NCBI GenBank assembly: GCA_033720735.1
Contig: JAWWBX010000200.1
Location: 1-8,186 of the forward strand
Length of the DNA stretch: 8,186 nucleotides
Direction of reading: 5' to 3'
Origin: B8-G4 sp033720735
GTDB taxonomy: Bacteria > Bacteroidota > Bacteroidia > Chitinophagales > Saprospiraceae
Below the pieces are notes generated by a model. The model made no database searches, was not told the DNA's origin, and saw nothing but the letters and a program-made list of their open reading frames with translations. Below, piece after piece: positions 5,320-8,186 of the stretch (the stretch's first letter is position 1; the number at the start of each line of letters is the position of its first letter). Both the position numbers and the translations under genes were made by a program.

Positions 5320-8186
5320 ATGCATAGCGCCCCGGAAAGAAAACTGGCCACGGTCATGTTTACCGACATCGTCGGATACACAGCGATGGTCAAGGAGAAT
5401 GAAGTAGACGCCCGGACTAAGCGGACCCGGTATCGTCAGATCCTCGAAGAGGCCCATCAGCAATTTAGCGGTACGATCATTCAGCACCTCGGTGATGGCA
5501 GCCTGAGCCTCTTTGAGAGCAGCCTGCATGCCGTGCGGTGCGCTGTCGCCATGCAGCAGTCTTTCAGGTCGGCACCATCCATTGATGTGCGGATCGGGCT
5601 GCATGCCGGTGAAGTCGTAGTTGACGATGAAGGCGTCTTTGGGGACACCGTCAATCTGGCTGCCCGTGTAGAGTCCTTCAGCGTGCCGGGAGCTATCCTT
5701 ATCTCGGACTTCGTGGAACGTCAGGTGCGCAGTCACCCGTCTGTGCAGGTGCAGTCGATGGGGACCTTCCGCTTGAAGCACGTCGAGCATCCCGTGGAAC
5801 TCTATGCTGTAGCAGGCGAGAACGTGGTTGTGCCCGACCGGTCTGCACTTCAGGGCAAAGGCGTGGCCAGTGCTGCTGTGGACCTCAGACTTCCCCGGTT
5901 GCAATCGGAACTCTTGGGCCGTGACCAGGAGGTCGCCGAGATCAAGCAGCTCATTGCCCAACGCTCACTGGTGACGCTCACCGGTCCCGGCGGCACCGGC
6001 AAAACGAGTCTTGCCATCAAGGTGGCCGAAGATCTGGCCCATACCTTCCGTGATGGCGTCGGGTGGGTAGCGATGTCGGAGGTCACCGTGCCTGACTCCG
6101 CCATTCTGGCGATCTCGCGTACACTCGAAATACCGCAAGACCCCTCTTCAGATCTTACGAGACAGGTCATTGACTATCTGGCGCCCAGAGAAACACTGCT
6201 GATCCTGGACAATTTTGAGCAAATCGTCGCGGCGGCATCGCTCGTGCAACAGATCATGGCTGCATGCCCGCGGCTCAAATTCCTGATCACGAGCAGGATT
6301 GTGCTCAACATCACTGGTGAGCAGGAGTTTACGCTCACGCCGTTGCCGGTGCCCCTGTTGAATGGGAATAACACCGCAGAGCGCATCGGAAGCTACCCTT
6401 CCGTCAGGCTGTTCGCGGAGCGGGCTCGTGCCATTCAGCCGGCGTTCACACTCGATGATCACAACGCTCAGGACGTGGCCATGATCTGCAAACAACTCGA
6501 CGGCCTGCCCCTGGCGATCGAACTGGCCGCCGCCAGGATCAAGTTGTTCTCGCCAGCTTCACTCGTGCGACGGTTGGATCGTCACCTTGACATCTTTAAG
6601 TCCGATCGGATCGACCGTCCTTCCCGGCATCAGACGTTGCGCGAGATGATCGCGTGGAGCTACGACTTGCTGCCTGATCGCGAAAGGCAGTTGTTTCAAT
6701 GCCTGGCTGTCTTCTCGGGAGGAGCGACCCTCGATGCCATTGAAACGGTCTGCTTTGCCGCCGATGAGCGCTTTGATGCGATCGACCTGGTCCTGGCGTT
6801 GGTGAACAAAAGCCTGTTGCAGAAAAGTGAGGATGTGACGGGCGAACCCAGGTTCACACTCTTGCGGACCATCAGATCCTTTGCGCGGGAGCAGCTTGAA
6901 CAATCGGGCACAGGGGAGGGATTCAGAGCCGCACATCTTACATATTTCATGGAGAAGGCAGAACGCATCCAGCCACGGCTGACGGGAGCGGATGCACATA
7001 CCTGGTACGACCTTCTCGAGACCGACCTGGATAATTTTCGCGAAGCGATGTACAACGCTGTCACGTTGGAAAAGGCCGATCGCGGATTCCGGATAGCGGC
7101 AGCGCTATGCCAATTATGGACCCACCGCGGGATGCTTTCGGAAGGGATCCGGCACTACCATCAGCTGCTTGAGTTGCACACACCGGATACCATGCGTTCA
7201 GACCGGATCAGGGTGATGGAGGCGCTCGGTGTGACGCATTTTTATACGAATCGCTATCTCCCGGCTGTTGAGATCTTTCGTGAGACCCTGGCATATTGGC
7301 GAGAGCAGGGTGATCGCCACAAGGTGGCACGGACACTCAACCATCTGGGATTTGCGTGTGGCAATTCCGGTCTGATGGATGAAGGGACGACCTACACCCG
7401 GGAGGCCCTGGCAATGTATCGGGAGGACGATGTCGTGCGCGGACAGTCAGTGTCTCACAACAATCTCGGCTGGATCTCCATGTACCGTGGTCAGCCGGCC
7501 GAGGCGCTCGCGCACTTCGAGGAAAGCCTCCGCTTGCGTGAGCAAACAGCTGACACGGCAGGAGTTGGTTTTCAGTTGATCAATCTGGCGTGGGCGCTCG
7601 GGCCAATGGGGCGTTACGATGAGGCGATGGCTGTCTTTGAACGGGCCTTCACTCTATTGCATGCCGAGGACCGCGTGGTATGGTACTGGGGCTTGCTTCT
7701 GCGCGCCAACCAGCTGCTGGAGATGCAGAGACTGGATGAGTTTGGCGCCCAAATGGCGTCATCGGACCAGTGGGCCGTGGTCGAGGCCCAGTCGCCGACG
7801 GCTGTTGCCCACTTTCTCCGTGGCATGTGGGCGTTTGTGCAGGGCGATCATGGCCAAGCTCTGCATGAGATCGAAGAGGGTAAGACCATCGTGGATGCAC
7901 AGGAGTCGCCGTTCTACAAGGCGGAAGGCCTGCTTTTCGAGACCCAGGTCGCCCTGGCTGCCGGCGATCCTCGGCGAGCCACGCGTGCCGCAACACAGGC
8001 CATTGCGATCCACCACGACCATGGCTGTCAGCTCGGGTTGGCCAGGGGATGTGAGCAGGCGGCGCTGATCTCACTCCACTATGATCATTGCGAATTGGCC
8101 GGTTTGCTGTTACGGAAAGCTGCAGGCATGCGAGCAGCATTGAATGCACCGGTGACACCTTTCACCCGGGAAGTCCTGGTGGATGC
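5320..8186 (+). CDS. Class III cyclase / STAND ATPase / TPR protein (3' end missing)
   Basis: The reading frame is open from the ATG at 5320 to the right edge, 955 complete codons without a stop. An in-frame TGA at 5311-5313 makes this the first possible ATG. Residues 8-170 are a class III nucleotide cyclase domain with MFTDIVGYT (metal Asp16), HLGDGSLSLF (Asp59) and FGDTVNLAARVES (Asn112, Arg116). The purine-specifying positions are Gln55 and Gly105 rather than Lys and Asp/Thr. Residues about 195-420 form a STAND/NB-ARC-like ATPase: Walker A GPGGTGKT (222-229), Walker B LLILDNFEQ (Asp297), LITSR (322-326) and GLPLAIELAAAR (395-406). A winged-helix stretch (RHQTLREMIAWSYDLL, from 436) and a helical linker follow, then TPR-type repeats, clearest at about 670-800. 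No signal or membrane segment is present. The last visible part resembles the closing helices of similar predicted ATPases, so perhaps 50-100 residues are missing. It probably couples sensing through TPRs and ATP-driven oligomerisation to nucleotide chemistry; the ligand is unknown. Confidence 0.92.
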   Translation, partial: MHSAPERKLATVMFTDIVGYTAMVKENEVDARTKRTRYRQILEEAHQQFSGTIIQHLGDGSLSLFESSLHAVRCAVAMQQSFRSAPSIDVRIGLHAGEVVVDDEGVFGDTVNLAARVESFSVPGAILISDFVERQVRSHPSVQVQSMGTFRLKHVEHPVELYAVAGENVVVPDRSALQGKGVASAAVDLRLPRLQSELLGRDQEVAEIKQLIAQRSLVTLTGPGGTGKTSLAIKVAEDLAHTFRDGVGWVAMSEVTVPDSAILAISRTLEIPQDPSSDLTRQVIDYLAPRETLLILDNFEQIVAAASLVQQIMAACPRLKFLITSRIVLNITGEQEFTLTPLPVPLLNGNNTAERIGSYPSVRLFAERARAIQPAFTLDDHNAQDVAMICKQLDGLPLAIELAAARIKLFSPASLVRRLDRHLDIFKSDRIDRPSRHQTLREMIAWSYDLLPDRERQLFQCLAVFSGGATLDAIETVCFAADERFDAIDLVLALVNKSLLQKSEDVTGEPRFTLLRTIRSFAREQLEQSGTGEGFRAAHLTYFMEKAERIQPRLTGADAHTWYDLLETDLDNFREAMYNAVTLEKADRGFRIAAALCQLWTHRGMLSEGIRHYHQLLELHTPDTMRSDRIRVMEALGVTHFYTNRYLPAVEIFRETLAYWREQGDRHKVARTLNHLGFACGNSGLMDEGTTYTREALAMYREDDVVRGQSVSHNNLGWISMYRGQPAEALAHFEESLRLREQTADTAGVGFQLINLAWALGPMGRYDEAMAVFERAFTLLHAEDRVVWYWGLLLRANQLLEMQRLDEFGAQMASSDQWAVVEAQSPTAVAHFLRGMWAFVQGDHGQALHEIEEGKTIVDAQESPFYKAEGLLFETQVALAAGDPRRATRAATQAIAIHHDHGCQLGLARGCEQAALISLHYDHCELAGLLLRKAAGMRAALNAPVTPFTREVLVD

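Noticed and set aside
5245..5961. A 238-codon minus-strand open frame opposite the cyclase domain
   Set aside because: It overlaps conserved cyclase and ATPase-leading sequence on the other strand, and its product is unrecognisable; treated as a shadow frame.
7649..8158. A 169-codon minus-strand frame and a 149-codon plus-strand frame in the TPR part
   Set aside because: Both are Arg/Pro/Ser-rich out-of-frame readings of the TPR region, and the large reading frame is continuous through it, so no frameshift or nested gene is needed.
1065..8186. The whole window as one co-regulated defence or secondary-messenger island
   Set aside because: Gene orientations change repeatedly, envelope genes sit between the signalling genes, and there are no mobile or defence hallmark genes; adjacency alone does not support a single system.

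Overview
The window carries five complete genes, one long gene cut by the right edge, and possibly the first codon of another gene at the left edge. Coding density is high and base composition moderate. No RNA genes, insertion sequences, CRISPR arrays or phage genes are visible. The organism is Gram-negative: there is a lipoprotein signal on an aryl-sulfate sulfotransferase and a Sec signal on a predicted outer-membrane beta-barrel. Weak or absent Shine-Dalgarno sequences, a DUF2652 protein and the Q-type cyclase domain suggest Bacteroidota or Rhodothermota relatives. That placement is inference from family recall, with no marker gene to confirm it.

Layout from left to right. A minus-strand gene (13-873) encodes a PEP-hydrolase-like TIM-barrel protein of the Tm-1 C-terminal type. 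A CAT at positions 1-3 may be the start of its usual partner gene. A divergent 191-bp intergenic region with a 7-bp-arm inverted repeat separates it from the plus-strand pair at 1065-2213 (DUF2652 cyclase-fold domain plus an SRPBCC domain) and 2251-3795 (aryl-sulfate sulfotransferase lipoprotein). That pair meets a minus-strand pair tail-to-tail across 14 bp. The minus pair is a DUF434/DUF5616 PIN/NYN-like protein (4487-5230) followed by a small outer-membrane barrel protein (3810-4412). Divergent from the DUF434 gene, a very large plus-strand gene starts at 5320 and runs off the window. It encodes a class III nucleotide cyclase domain, a STAND/NB-ARC-like ATPase, a winged helix and TPR repeats.

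Functionally, the window mixes signalling (two cyclase-fold proteins and a STAND ATPase), possible RNA metabolism (DUF434/DUF5616) and envelope chemistry (sulfotransferase and barrel protein). Nothing in the sequence proves that these genes form one system. The most unusual points are the purine-specifying positions of the large cyclase (Gln and Gly instead of Lys and Asp/Thr), the partly retained cyclase active site and cysteine cluster in the DUF2652 protein, and a sulfotransferase that keeps its catalytic residues but lacks the cysteine pair known from E. coli AssT.
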